The notes: generated from the letters alone by a model not told the origin. A DNA stretch of 39,824 bases from CAYLZO01 sp964387775 (GCA_964387775.1 CAYLZO010000015.1:1-39824), one strand, 5' to 3'. Positions 15,668 through 25,133 are shown, counted from the stretch's first letter. Program-made: numbers and translations.

Positions 15668-18600
15668 CTAGTCGTTCTTGATGACGATGGGCAGGTAGAT
15701 GTAGCGCTTGGCGCGGGTGACCTCAAAGCTGACGGGCGGGCCGTTGGGGCTGTCCACGCCCTGGTCGCTGCTGGCCACGCGGTAGGCATCGTTGAGGATG
15801 GTCCCCTCCTCGTCGGGCAGGGTGGCCCAGAACCAAGCGGTCGCCGTGCCGCCCCCGGCGGGGATGCTGGCCAGGGTCCAGGTCACCTCGCTGCCGTCGA
15901 AGGCGCCGTCACCCCCGCCGTAGGTCAGACCCGCCGGCAGGGTGTCCCTGAGCACGACGTTCGTCGCCTCGGCGCTGCCGTTGTTGGTCACGGTCAGCGT
16001 GTAGGTGACGACGCCGCCGGTCAGGCCCTCGGTCTCGTAGGCCTTGCCCACGTCAAAGACCGGCGCCAGGACGGTCAGCGGCAGGTCAAAGGCGTTGTTG
16101 GCATAGTCGGGCTCGACCTCCTCCGGGCTGTCGCCGTAGGCCTCCACGGTGTTGACCAGCACGTCGCCGTCCTCCACGTCCCCCGTGATCTGGGCGACCA
16201 GCTCAAAGCGCCACCAGTTTTCGGCCCACATGGGCCCCCAGCCCCAGACCACGGTCTGGCCGTCTTGAAACTCAGGATGCCACGGCTCGTCCGGATCCCA
16301 GGGCGCGGTGGCGGTGATGAACGTCATCTCGGCCGGCAGGGTGTCGGTGATGTGGCTGCCATAGCCCTCGTCCGTGTTCCACGGAGAGCGGTTCCGGTTG
16401 CCGAACTCGACGGTGAAGGTCACGATCTCGCCCGGCTTGGGCTGGCCGCCGCTCAGCCACTTTTCCACGTACACGTCGGGGCCGGTGCAGGCGCTGACGG
16501 CGTCCTCGTTGTCGTCAGGCCAGACGTCGTCCGTGATGGGCGCCTGCACGTCGTTGAGGAAGCAGACCCCCTCGACGCCGGGATGGTCCAGGTCCAGGCG
16601 ATAGTTCACCCGGGCCGACTCGCCGGGCTCGAACTGCTCCAGCCAAAAGACGAGTTCCCCGTTCGGCGCGTCGTGGGTCAGGGTGATCCACGGCCCATGG
16701 CTCACCCACCAGTCGTCGTTGAAAGTCACGTCGGCCGGGTAGGCGTCGGTGATCCACACCGGCGCCAGGCGTTCGGTGCCAAAGTTGCGGATGTAGAGGT
16801 CGTAGTGGATCTGGCCTTCCCCGTCCCACTGGTAATCCTTGTCCACGCGCAGGTTGGGGCCGGCGTCTTGCAGCCTGTCGCTCACGCACTCGGCGTCGTC
16901 GGAGGGCCAGCCGTCGTCGCCGTCGATGGCGACCTCGGCGCAGTTGGTGAACACCGTGCCCGGCGCCACCGTATCGCTGATGGCCAGGCGCAAGCCGATG
17001 TCGTACCACGCGGCCGGTTCCATCACGCCCAGGTCCCAGACGGCCATCGTATCGTCGTACGAGGTCGGCGGGAACGGCTGCTCCCCGGTCCCGGTCCAGA
17101 TCCAGGCGTCCTCAAAGGAGGTGCCGGCCGGGAAGGTGTCGGTGGCCCAGGTCTGGGTCGCCACGTTGCCGTTGTTGCGGACGTGCAGGTGATAGACCAC
17201 GTAGCCGCCGGGCACCAGCACGCCCCAGTCGAGGTTCTTGTCCAGGCTGGCGTTCTCGTATGGATCGCCGACCCAGACGTCGTCTCGCATCTCCCAGGCG
17301 TAGCTGTGGGCCGACGAGATCTCGACGGTGTTGGTCAGTTGGGTGCCGGGAGCGGCATTTACCTGGAGCCGCAGGTAGATCTGGTCACCCCAGTTGGCCG
17401 GGAGGCTGGGGGCCTCCAGGATGAGTTGATCGGCGGTGCTGTGGTCGGTCCACAAGTCGTAGCCATTCTGCGAGTACCAGGAGACGAGGCTCGTATTCTC
17501 CGGGAGGGTGTCGGTCAGCAAGACGGGGCCACTGGCCACCGGCCCGTCGTTGCCATAGCCGATCTGCCACACCATCGTCTGGCCCTGGGCCGGGTCGCCG
17601 GGCTCGGGGTGCTTGCCGACGTAGAGGCTCTCCTGGCCCTCGGTTACGTACGCCTCGGCCTCGGCGTGGTTGTTCCAGGGGTTGTCGTCGTAGAGGGCCC
17701 AGACGTCGGCCTGGTTGAGCAGGACGTCGCCGGCGCTGGCGCTGTTGGTCAGCACCAGTTGGAACTGGGCGCCGTCGTTGGGCGCCACCGGGCCAAAGGT
17801 CCAGACCACCTGCCCGCCGCCGACGCTGGCCGCAAAGCCGCTGGTGTCGCTGACGTAGGTCGTGTTCGCCGGCAGGGTGTCGGTCAGATAGACTGTGGCG
17901 GCCTCGGCGTTGCCCTCGTTGCGGTAACGCAGGGTATAGACCACCGGCCCGCCGGGCGCGGCCTGGCCGCTGCCCTCGGCCCACTTTTCGACGCGCACGT
18001 CGGGCGCCGGCTCGCGGAAGGTGTTGATGATGGCGTCGTTGTCGTCGGGCTCGTAATAGCGCACCGAGACGGTCTGGCCCGGCAGCAGGTCCCAACCCAC
18101 GTCATCAAAGTCGCACAGGTAGGCGCCGCCGTCGGGATCGACCATCAACTCGATGCCGTCTGGCCCATTCTCGACCCAGACTTCGCAACGGACCTGGAGG
18201 TTTTCGGTAAAGCCGGCGGTGATGGTGCCCTGCACCGTATTCTGGCCGACGTCCAGCGCGCCCGTGATCTCGCCGACTTCCAGGGCGTGGGTGTAGCCGT
18301 CGTCCGACCGGGCATAGACCCAGTCGCCGGGCACGATGTTGGGCCGCAGGCCCTGCCAATCCTCGTCGCGGGTCTCGAACCCGTCGCCGCCCCAGCCGCC
18401 GCCGGGCACGGCGTCGATCTCGGCGTAGCCCTTGGGCGCGCCCAGCTCGTCGGTGACGGTAAGCCAGAAGGTGTGGCCGGCCGGGTAGGTGGCGCCCACC
18501 CAGTCATCGCCATAGTTTACGCGCATCCACGGCGCCGAGAACACGTTGATCACGCTGTCGCCGTCGGGCTCGTAGTAGCGGACGGCGATCTCTTGCCCCG

Positions 18601-21169
18601 GCTCGACGTCCCAGCCGATGGCCCCAAAGTCGCAGAAGTAGCTGCCGCCGCTGCCGTTGACGTCGGTGATGACGATCTGGGGGCCGCCCCAGGTCCACAC
18701 TTCGCAGGCGACGGTCACGGTGGGGAAGGGGGCATAGACGACGCCCGAGACCGTCTCTGCGTCGGCGTCCACCACGCCCTCGATGGTGCCCACCGGGTCC
18801 ACGGTCGCCGTCAGGCCCACGGCCGTGGCGGTAACTGCGTCGCCGGGCTCGATATTCGGCCGCTCGGGGTCCCACGGCCATTCGTCGGAGTTGAACCAGC
18901 CGTTCGGGTTCGCCTGGCCGCTGACCGAGGCCTTGCCGGCCACGGTCAGAGCCACGGTCGCGCCGGGGACCGTCTCCACCGAGGCCCAGTCGTGTGGATA
19001 GTTGACGTTCAGGCGCGCGTGCGGCCACCAGTAGTCGACGCGCACCCGGTTGCCGTTGGGCGCCACGTAGGTGGTCCGGACCGTGTCGCCGAACTGAAGG
19101 TCGGCGCCGCCATAGCCCCGGTCCCAGGCGTAGCCATCGACCGGCAGCCAGACGCCGAACCAGCCGCCGTCCCAACCGTGCTCGACCAGGACCTGGGCCT
19201 TGGGACCCTCGCCCCAGATCAGGTCCGTGTCGGCATCGGCCTCGACGGTGAGGGTCGGTACCTGCAAGCTGGCCGACCAGCCGCTGTCGGCGGTGACGGT
19301 CACCCAGTAGCCCGGCTCGATGGTGTAGCCGCCGAAATTACCGAACCAGAAGCGCCAGGGGTTGTCGTCAAAGTCGTTGTCGGTGGACGCCAGCAGGGTG
19401 CTGCCGTCGGTGTCGTAGAGATAGGCGGTCACGTGCTCGTTGAACTCGGACGGCGAGCCGCCAATGCCGTAGGGGGGATTGACCTCGATGAAGGACGTTT
19501 CCCAATCGCCCCGGTTGGCTATGGTCCGGTGCCCGTCGGTGTCGTCGTAGTGGTAGGCAAAGAGTATCATGCCGTCGCGCACGTCAAAGCCGGGGAAGGT
19601 GACGGCAAAGGGCGAAGCGGCGACCGTCGTCGAGAGGCCACAGCCGTGGGTCGGGTAGCCATCGCTGTTCCACTGGCAGATGGTCACGTCCACCTGGCCG
19701 CCGATGTCGGCCGTGCCCGAGACGCCGTCGCCGGCCGTGTCGGCCGCCAGCGAGACGTCGGCCACCACCATCGCCGTCTCCCAGGTCGCAAACTCGGCCG
19801 TAATGACGTAACCGGGCTCCAGGGTCGTGACGTCGATCCAGTCGCAGGCGTTGGTCTGGTCACAGGAGCCGTAGTGAGTCGTCGTCTCGCTGCCGGTGTC
19901 GAGGGTGTAGGTCACCGGCTGGTTGGGCGCGTCGGCCACGGCGTAGAGGCCGTTCCAGGGCGGATAGGCGCGGATGTGGGGCGGTGGCGCGGCATAGCCT
20001 ACCTCGTCGCCCTCGGCATCGGCGTAGGCCACGTAGGGCCAGTGGCTCGTTTGGAGATCTAGGCCCAGGGCAATCGTATAGTCGCCATTGCCGTCGGCCA
20101 CGGCCTGGGCATCATCGTACAGGTCGGCAAAGGGGTCCCACACCTGGCCGCGCACCGTCTCGCCGGCCGGCGCCACGCCCGCGATCTGGTCGGTGGTGGC
20201 GTCGGGCCGCACCTCCAGGTAGTCGGCGACCACGTCCACGACCGTGCCGCCGCCCAGATCGACCTCGACGCGGTCGCCGTAGCCGATGTCACCGTTGGCG
20301 CTGTAGCGACCGTGGGGCCAGATGGCGTAGGCCACGTCACTCCAGCGCACAGTGCCCGTGGTCGTGACATAGACGGTGACGGTCACGGTGCTCAGCGGCT
20401 CGGCATAGCCCTCGACCGAGTGCCAGCCAAAGACGCGGAACACGTCCGAGGGGTAGACGTAGGCCAGCACGGTGTAGCCGCCGACGGGGTCGCGGTACTG
20501 CACCTGGGCCAGCATGTGGGGGCCGACGTCGGCGATCCCCGTGAAATCGACGGCATAGTTGCCCAGGGTGTCCACCGTGTCGGTGAACCAGGGCTCGGTG
20601 GCCGGTAAGCCCCCAAAATCGCCCAGCGTCGCGGTGACGACGGTCCCCGGCGTCAGCCCCAAGATGGTGCCGGTCACGTCGTCGGCCAACACGTCCACGC
20701 CGCCGCTGATGTCCAGCGGGACCAGGGTCGCCGCCAGCGAGCCGTTGACGTTCACCTGGAGCGTGTCACCGGGGGCCAGGTCGGCGGGCCGGCCGTCGGG
20801 GAACCACAGGTAGGTCCAGAAAAAGCCGCTGCCGTCGGCCTCGGCGCTGCCAAAGGCGTCGGCGGCGGTGCGGGTCACGGTGACCGTGTCGCCGGGGTTC
20901 ACCAGGCCCCACACGGCGTTGTGGGTCAGGTCGGCCGTATAGCCGGGATTGACCTGCGCGATGCCCACGGGGGAGTCCAGATGGGTCGCGGGCGCCTGGC
21001 TGTGCGGGCCGGTCAGCAGGGGTTGGGCGATGGCGGGCGCGGCGGGGGACGGTTTTTCTTCGGCGAGGGCCACCTGGGTACCCAGAAGCAGGAGCCCCAG
21101 GGCCAGCGCGATCGTCAGGCCAGCCACTCTGGCCCGAGTTCTCAACCTCAGTGCCTTCTCTTCAAGCAT
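15668..21169 (-). CDS. Giant secreted protein with DUF11 repeats
   Basis: An 1833-aa exported protein. The ATG at 21169 has a GAGGAGGAAGG ribosome site just upstream. The signal peptide spans about residues 1-36 (VAGLTIALALGLLLLGTQVALA). Residues ~50-1050 are repeated beta-rich modules with recurrent VEPGDxVTxT and RYYEPDGD motifs. Six DUF11-type domains follow (from about 1060 to 1820), each with a VxxYTLxxxN strand and a xVxLTDTLPAxT motif. The end is KRYIYLPIVIKND. DUF11 domains are common in bacterial surface and S-layer-associated proteins. No catalytic motif or LPXTG signal is seen. Its own strong promoter and a long structured leader lie upstream. Probably a cell-surface or matrix structural protein. 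Confidence 0.88.
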   Translation of the reverse strand: MLEEKALRLRTRARVAGLTIALALGLLLLGTQVALAEEKPSPAAPAIAQPLLTGPHSQAPATHLDSPVGIAQVNPGYTADLTHNAVWGLVNPGDTVTVTRTAADAFGSAEADGSGFFWTYLWFPDGRPADLAPGDTLQVNVNGSLAATLVPLDISGGVDVLADDVTGTILGLTPGTVVTATLGDFGGLPATEPWFTDTVDTLGNYAVDFTGIADVGPHMLAQVQYRDPVGGYTVLAYVYPSDVFRVFGWHSVEGYAEPLSTVTVTVYVTTTGTVRWSDVAYAIWPHGRYSANGDIGYGDRVEVDLGGGTVVDVVADYLEVRPDATTDQIAGVAPAGETVRGQVWDPFADLYDDAQAVADGNGDYTIALGLDLQTSHWPYVAYADAEGDEVGYAAPPPHIRAYPPWNGLYAVADAPNQPVTYTLDTGSETTTHYGSCDQTNACDWIDVTTLEPGYVITAEFATWETAMVVADVSLAADTAGDGVSGTADIGGQVDVTICQWNSDGYPTHGCGLSTTVAASPFAVTFPGFDVRDGMILFAYHYDDTDGHRTIANRGDWETSFIEVNPPYGIGGSPSEFNEHVTAYLYDTDGSTLLASTDNDFDDNPWRFWFGNFGGYTIEPGYWVTVTADSGWSASLQVPTLTVEADADTDLIWGEGPKAQVLVEHGWDGGWFGVWLPVDGYAWDRGYGGADLQFGDTVRTTYVAPNGNRVRVDYWWPHARLNVNYPHDWASVETVPGATVALTVAGKASVSGQANPNGWFNSDEWPWDPERPNIEPGDAVTATAVGLTATVDPVGTIEGVVDADAETVSGVVYAPFPTVTVACEVWTWGGPQIVITDVNGSGGSYFCDFGAIGWDVEPGQEIAVRYYEPDGDSVINVFSAPWMRVNYGDDWVGATYPAGHTFWLTVTDELGAPKGYAEIDAVPGGGWGGDGFETRDEDWQGLRPNIVPGDWVYARSDDGYTHALEVGEITGALDVGQNTVQGTITAGFTENLQVRCEVWVENGPDGIELMVDPDGGAYLCDFDDVGWDLLPGQTVSVRYYEPDDNDAIINTFREPAPDVRVEKWAEGSGQAAPGGPVVYTLRYRNEGNAEAATVYLTDTLPANTTYVSDTSGFAASVGGGQVVWTFGPVAPNDGAQFQLVLTNSASAGDVLLNQADVWALYDDNPWNNHAEAEAYVTEGQESLYVGKHPEPGDPAQGQTMVWQIGYGNDGPVASGPVLLTDTLPENTSLVSWYSQNGYDLWTDHSTADQLILEAPSLPANWGDQIYLRLQVNAAPGTQLTNTVEISSAHSYAWEMRDDVWVGDPYENASLDKNLDWGVLVPGGYVVYHLHVRNNGNVATQTWATDTFPAGTSFEDAWIWTGTGEQPFPPTSYDDTMAVWDLGVMEPAAWYDIGLRLAISDTVAPGTVFTNCAEVAIDGDDGWPSDDAECVSDRLQDAGPNLRVDKDYQWDGEGQIHYDLYIRNFGTERLAPVWITDAYPADVTFNDDWWVSHGPWITLTHDAPNGELVFWLEQFEPGESARVNYRLDLDHPGVEGVCFLNDVQAPITDDVWPDDNEDAVSACTGPDVYVEKWLSGGQPKPGEIVTFTVEFGNRNRSPWNTDEGYGSHITDTLPAEMTFITATAPWDPDEPWHPEFQDGQTVVWGWGPMWAENWWRFELVAQITGDVEDGDVLVNTVEAYGDSPEEVEPDYANNAFDLPLTVLAPVFDVGKAYETEGLTGGVVTYTLTVTNNGSAEATNVVLRDTLPAGLTYGGGDGAFDGSEVTWTLASIPAGGGTATAWFWATLPDEEGTILNDAYRVASSDQGVDSPNGPPVSFEVTRAKRYIYLPIVIKND

Positions 21170-21285
21170 GGTCCTTCCTCCTCTTTTTCGCTCGTCTTTG
21201 GCTTTCAGGCGTTAGATAGGGCTTTTTCCTATTCTCTGTTGAGTACTACCCCCTTTCTACAAGAATCAATGGGTGGACAAAGGTG

Positions 21286-21328
21286 AAAGCCAACGCTTGT
21301 GGCGGCTGGGCGTCGCAGCGTTGGCTTT
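21286..21328. promoter_or_regulatory. Structured hairpin in the 5' leader of the DUF11 giant protein gene
   Basis: A perfect 12-bp stem (AAAGCCAACGCT / AGCGTTGGCTTT) has a 19-nt GC-rich loop. It lies about 65 nt downstream of the predicted start of transcription and 117 nt before the start codon. It could be an attenuator, an mRNA-stabilising element or part of an unrecognised riboregulator. It does not match a riboswitch I can name. Confidence 0.5.
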
Positions 21329-21397
21329 GAAGTGGGTCGGCGCTTACTGGGTCGTCTGACATCGTCAGCCCAGCCACCCTGGGTCATGGACAGCGTT

Positions 21398-21426
21398 ATT
21401 ATACACACAATGGCGTTGCCTGTCAA
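21398..21426 (-). promoter_or_regulatory. Promoter of the DUF11 giant protein gene
   Basis: On the minus strand TTGACA (21421-21426) and TATAAT (21398-21403) are separated by 17 bp, a perfect consensus. It predicts a leader of about 220 nt before the ATG at 21169. Confidence 0.85.
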
Positions 21427-21524
21427 AGTTGTTGCAGGTGTCACCAGCAATTCACCTTTGTGCCAAATGGAGCAAAGCACGAATACCGGAAGGTGTTGTC
21501 GCGGGTTCGGGAGAATGTGCAACA

Positions 21525-21665
21525 AACGGGCACAGCATCTTGCAAGCCATCGCCGCCTGCCAGGCCTACGCCGCGATGGGACAGGTCGCCGCCGATCTGG
21601 CCCTGCGCTTTCACCCATACATGGTGCACGCGGGGTTGTGGGTCCTGTGGGAGCGGTGCCGGTAG
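21525..21665 (+). pseudogene. C-terminal fragment of an unidentified gene
   Basis: A 46-codon stretch has strongly GC-ending codons and a natural protein composition (QAIAACQAYAAMGQVAADLA, then HPYMVHAGLWVLWERC) and ends with TAG at 21665. The sequence before it loses coding character and no start is convincing, so I read it as the tail of a gene whose front is gone. I do not recognise the family. Confidence 0.4.
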
Positions 21666-21714
21666 GTCGTGTATACTAGCTCCCACTTCAGCCCTTCCCT
21701 TCGCTGCAAAAGTA

Positions 21715-21723
21715 TGGTATACT
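21715..21723 (+). promoter_or_regulatory. Extended -10 promoter candidate upstream of the DUF2079 gene
   Basis: TGG then TATACT makes an extended -10 embedded in TATGGTATACTA, the same core found upstream of the BTAD regulator. No good -35 is visible. It would give a leader of about 300 nt. A further TATACT stands near 21672. Confidence 0.4.
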
Positions 21724-21950
21724 ATGCCCAGAGCGTTTCACAACTCCCGCGTCATAGCCGTTCAGAAAGACGCGTACCAGGCCGCTGCAAGCCAGTGTTG
21801 GCCTATTCGCCTGTGTTCGTGAGATGGACTGTGGGCCGGTTTCGACCTGGACCGCTTGCCTGAGCAGAGAGTGCGGCTGCCAGACTGGACTTTGCTCCGT
21901 ATCGGTGCCCATCGCTACGCCAGCGAATAACATTGCCTTGAAGCAGGATC
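21724..21950. other. Non-coding stretch before the DUF2079 gene
   Basis: About 230 bases with no convincing gene. Together with the leader hairpin and gene fragment it makes up the 860-base low-coding interval between the DUF11 protein gene and the DUF2079 gene. I see no RNA gene in it. Confidence 0.45.
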
Positions 21951-22031
21951 ATGAACCTGAGCCACATGCTCAGCACTGACTCAATTCGGGAGGACAAGGT
22001 GTCTAGGCTCTTCATCCATCCGGCTATCTAG
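21951..22031 (+). CDS. Possible upstream ORF coupled to the DUF2079 gene (26 aa)
   Basis: An ATG at 21951 opens a 26-codon frame whose TAG (22029-22031) ends two bases before the ATG of the DUF2079 gene. That gene has no good ribosome site of its own. A short helix (CTGAGC/GCTCAG) lies at the beginning of the frame. The ribosome site is weak (AGCAGGAT). Its role would be translational coupling; chance occurrence is quite possible. Confidence 0.3.
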   Translation: MNLSHMLSTDSIREDKVSRLFIHPAI

Positions 22032-22033
22032 CC

Positions 22034-24124
22034 ATGTCCAACATCGGAACGACATCGGAAGAACGGCGGGACGTTGCGACGGCACTCGGCCGCCGTAACT
22101 GGGCCTTGATCGTGGTGGGGGTCCTGATGGCCTTGTACACGGCCTATTTCGGCTGGTTCACCCTGCGGGCCCACGACGTCTATCAGACACGGGCCTTCGA
22201 TTTGGGCATCTATGACCAGGCCGCCTGGAACCTTGTCCACGGAAATGGCTTCCGGTCGACCATCGTGGAGGGTTTCGATACCCTCCTTGCGGATCACTTT
22301 GAGCCGATCCTGCTGCTCCTTGCTCCCCTCTACTTACTCTGGGAGAGCCCCAAGGCCCTGCTGTTGGTCCAGACGGTGGGCCTGGCCCTGGGTGCTCTAC
22401 CCGTCTATCTGCTTGCCCGCGATGCCCTGGTGGCAGCCCGAGTCAGGGGACCGGCGGCAGCAGACACCCGCGAGGAACGCGCACCGGCGTCCGTTCTACT
22501 TGAGGTTGCGGCGCTGTGCCTGACAGCCGTGTATTTGCTCCATCCGGCCGTGCACTCGGCCAACGTGTTCGAGTTCCATCCCTCCGCCTTGGCCATTCCT
22601 TTGCTGGTCTACACGCTCTATGCCCTCCGGCGGCGCAAGCGGCTCCTCTTCTTTGTCTTTTCAGTGCTTGTCATGAGCACCAAGGAGGTTATGCCCCTGA
22701 CTACGTTTGCCGTCGGCCTCTATGCCCTCCTGATCTGGCGCGAGCGTTGGATGGGCCTGGGCGCCCTGGTGCTGAGTGGCCTGTGGTTCGTCCTGGCCGT
22801 CTGGGTCGTGATCCCTCACTTCAACCCGGAGGGGCAATCGCGCTACTTTGTCCTGTACTACGGATGGCTGGGTACCAGCTTTGGCGAGATCCTGGCCCGA
22901 CTGGTCAGCCATCCCGAACTATTGTGGCAGCGCTTGACCCGGGCTGACAGCCTGGCTTACTATGCTGGATTGCTTCAGCCAGTGGCCTACCTTTCGCTCC
23001 TGGGGCTGCCCGTCCTGCTACTCGCGACTCCGGCCCTGGCCCTGAACGTACTGAGCGATTTCCCCCTCCAACATCGGACAACGAGCTTTTTCCAGTATGC
23101 CGCCGCCATCGTCCCCTTTGTCCTCGTAGCAGCCGTGGACGGCATTGCGTTCCTTGCCCAGCATCTCGGCGGCTTGCTGGATCGTGGGCGGATCCCCCCT
23201 CGAAGGACCGTCGCTGCGGTCGCCTCGGGACTTGTCCTTGCGGCTTCTGTGGCCGTTCAGTTCCAGCATGGGTATCTACCGTTCAGCCGCGACTTTTATC
23301 TAGCCCCCCGGACGGCACAGGTGGACGCGGCCGAGGTGATCGTCAGCCAGGTGCCGCCCGGGGCGTCGGTATCTGCCGACCTCCAGTTGGCTACCCACCT
23401 GAGCCACCGGGAGAGCATCTACCTTTATCCCAATCTGCATGATGCAGATTACCTGGCCATTGACGTGCGGCTTCGGGACGGGCCCTTTCCATCGCGCGAC
23501 CAGTATGATGCCATCCAGGGACTGCTCGCGAAAGGGCGGTATGGCGTGGTCGATGGTCGGCACGGCTACCTACTTCTAGAGCGGGGCTTGGATCAGGCTG
23601 CGATTCCCGATGCCTTCTATGATATGGCGCGGGCCCACGAGCCGGAACCAGACGTGTCTCTCGTCGTCGACTTTGGAGAAATCCGTCTGTTGGGCTTTGA
23701 CCTTGTGTGGCAGCGTCCGGTGACCCCCCGGGCCCACTTGGTTCTCTATTGGCAAGCCTTACATCCCGTCACCCGTGACCTCCGTTTGTTCTTCGTTCAG
23801 ACCGATAAGAGTGGTGAACTGTTGGCCGGTACCGAGTTGGAATTTGCCGAGACAGTGTGGTATCCACCGGCGAGTTGGCAGGCCGGCGAGACGATCCGTA
23901 CCGAAACCGTTTATTGGTCGGCGGAAGATGTTCGACAGTTCGGCGTTGCCGTTGGCGTGGTAGAAGGCCCCGGCTTTTGGGATCTGGTCAGCCGGCAACA
24001 GCTCCTGATTCGCTCTACCCCGCAGCCTCTTCCTCTCTTGCACGGCGATACGCTGTTGTGGTTTACCACCCTGCACACCGATGGCCAATTTGCCAGGCTG
24101 GAAGTGCCAGGGGGCTCCCGATGA
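22034..24124 (+). CDS. DUF2079 polytopic membrane protein
   Basis: A 696-aa membrane protein. Residues ~25-45 form the first membrane segment. The stretch TRAFDLGIYDQAAWNLVHGN followed by LADHFEPILLLLAPLYLLW is diagnostic of the DUF2079 family, whose fold resembles GT-C glycosyltransferases and mannosyltransferases. About ten membrane segments run to residue ~420. The C-terminal ~270 residues are soluble, with a beta-rich end (LVLYWQALHPVTRDLRLFFVQ). Function is unproven; lipid-linked sugar transfer is suggested only by fold similarity. Downstream sequence is decayed, so it may stand alone. Confidence 0.88.
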   Translation: MSNIGTTSEERRDVATALGRRNWALIVVGVLMALYTAYFGWFTLRAHDVYQTRAFDLGIYDQAAWNLVHGNGFRSTIVEGFDTLLADHFEPILLLLAPLYLLWESPKALLLVQTVGLALGALPVYLLARDALVAARVRGPAAADTREERAPASVLLEVAALCLTAVYLLHPAVHSANVFEFHPSALAIPLLVYTLYALRRRKRLLFFVFSVLVMSTKEVMPLTTFAVGLYALLIWRERWMGLGALVLSGLWFVLAVWVVIPHFNPEGQSRYFVLYYGWLGTSFGEILARLVSHPELLWQRLTRADSLAYYAGLLQPVAYLSLLGLPVLLLATPALALNVLSDFPLQHRTTSFFQYAAAIVPFVLVAAVDGIAFLAQHLGGLLDRGRIPPRRTVAAVASGLVLAASVAVQFQHGYLPFSRDFYLAPRTAQVDAAEVIVSQVPPGASVSADLQLATHLSHRESIYLYPNLHDADYLAIDVRLRDGPFPSRDQYDAIQGLLAKGRYGVVDGRHGYLLLERGLDQAAIPDAFYDMARAHEPEPDVSLVVDFGEIRLLGFDLVWQRPVTPRAHLVLYWQALHPVTRDLRLFFVQTDKSGELLAGTELEFAETVWYPPASWQAGETIRTETVYWSAEDVRQFGVAVGVVEGPGFWDLVSRQQLLIRSTPQPLPLLHGDTLLWFTTLHTDGQFARLEVPGGSR

Positions 24125-24219
24125 GCCGTATCGCGCGCCAGAACCTCGGTGAGGGTGCGCTTGTAGGCGGGGAGCGGGGCGATGGCATAGGCAATGCCGA
24201 GGGAGAGATCGCCGCGGGC

Positions 24220-24674
24220 AATGGAGTTCCACGATCAACGATTCGCGGACGCCCTTGGCCCGGGCCGTGGTGATGTAATCCTGGCGCAGCACCTCCACCA
24301 GCGAGGAGCGCATGACGCGGGTCAGCAGCGCCCACTGGATGATGGCCAGGCTGAGGGCCGGCAAGACCAGATGGATGGTCGGCAGCGACCTCGCGCAGGC
24401 GGCCCTGGTTGTGACGCAGCATGACCCGCCGGAGGCCGGTCTCGCGCCACTCGAGCAACAGGTGCGCAAAGTGGCGGTAGAGCCGCGTGCCCGCGTCCTC
24501 TTGCGCCGACCACACCCGACTGTAGCCGACCACCTGGCCCGCCACCTCGACAAAGAGCATGTCGCGCTCGGGGTCAAGGTCGGACAGGTGGCGGTAGGTG
24601 CGGGCCACGTCCTCGGGGGTGTTGGTCCACTCCAGCCCGTCGGCCTCTTTGCAGCCGTTGATGACGGCCGACAT
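24220..24674 (-). pseudogene. Chimeric pseudogene: GNAT N-terminus joined to OppB/DppB permease fragment
   Basis: Reading from 24674, the first ~100 codons give a GNAT acetyltransferase front (VINGCKEADGLEWTNTPEDV, then MLFVEVAGQVVGYSRVW). Its acetyl-CoA loop is degenerate (EWRETGLRRVML instead of an RxxGxG/A form). Near 24375 homology stops and, in another frame, a piece of an oligopeptide/dipeptide ABC permease begins (HLVLPALSLAIIQWALLTRV, then DYITTARAKGV), ending near 24220. Further broken-frame coding-like sequence (ARGDLSLGIAYA) continues towards 24130. Neither half is complete. It is a deletion/fusion relic. Confidence 0.7.
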
Positions 24675-24709
24675 GGGGGGCCGTGAGAGCCCCCGAGGTC
24701 CGCCTGGAT

Positions 24710-25133
24710 CTAGTCCGGCACCGGACTGAACCCGGCATCGGCGGCCAGCTCGGCCAGCATCGCCTCCAGCCGCGACTCGTCCGCGGCCCGATCCTCGGGA
24801 TGCAGCTCGGGCACGTAGCGCCGCCAGAGCCGGTCAAAGATGGCCTCAGCGTCACAGTCCGCGCCCTGTCTGGCAAAGTAGTCGCAGGTGCGCTGGATGT
24901 CGCGCCGCAGGATAAAGCGGGCCTTGGGGTTACTGTACAAATTGGCCACCTGGGGAAAGTCGATGAGCACCGCTTCGCCCTCCCAGTAGAGCAGGTTGTA
25001 GGCGGATAGGTCGCCGTGGATGAGGTCGTGTTGCAGCAGCAGATCGACGTTGCGCAGCACCTCCGCTCCACGCCGGGTCGAACAGCCCTTCGTAATACTC
25101 GTATTCGTCAACGTACACGTCGTCTAACGTCAC
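24710..25133 (-). pseudogene. Truncated, frameshifted RIO-type serine/threonine kinase
   Basis: The C-terminal part of a RIO1-like kinase. The catalytic loop HDLIHGDLSAYNLLYW and metal-binding LIDFPQV are intact, followed by a typical tail (RDIQRTCDYFARQGADC). The N-lobe with its ATP-binding lysine is missing. The front piece (TLDDVYVDEYEYYEGLFD) is in a different frame from the catalytic part, with the shift near 25065-25085. A GTG at 25133 with AAGGAG upstream might allow short-peptide expression, but no active kinase. A sequencing error could explain the shift but not the missing N-lobe. Confidence 0.7.

Noticed and set aside
15620..20062. Very long open frame on the plus strand (about 1480 codons) opposite the DUF11 giant protein gene
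   Set aside because: It mirrors the minus-strand gene, has a biased composition rich in V, G, H and D with no domain pattern, no ribosome site and no signal peptide. Long antisense frames are expected at this GC content.
21170..21397. Considered a cyclic-di-GMP or other named riboswitch in the leader
   Set aside because: The hairpin does not show the conserved core of any riboswitch class I know; only an unspecified structured leader can be supported.
21460..21822. Plus-strand frame of 120 codons in the low-coding interval
   Set aside because: Cysteine/serine/proline-rich, overlapping a better frame at 21525-21665, without ribosome site or recognisable motif.
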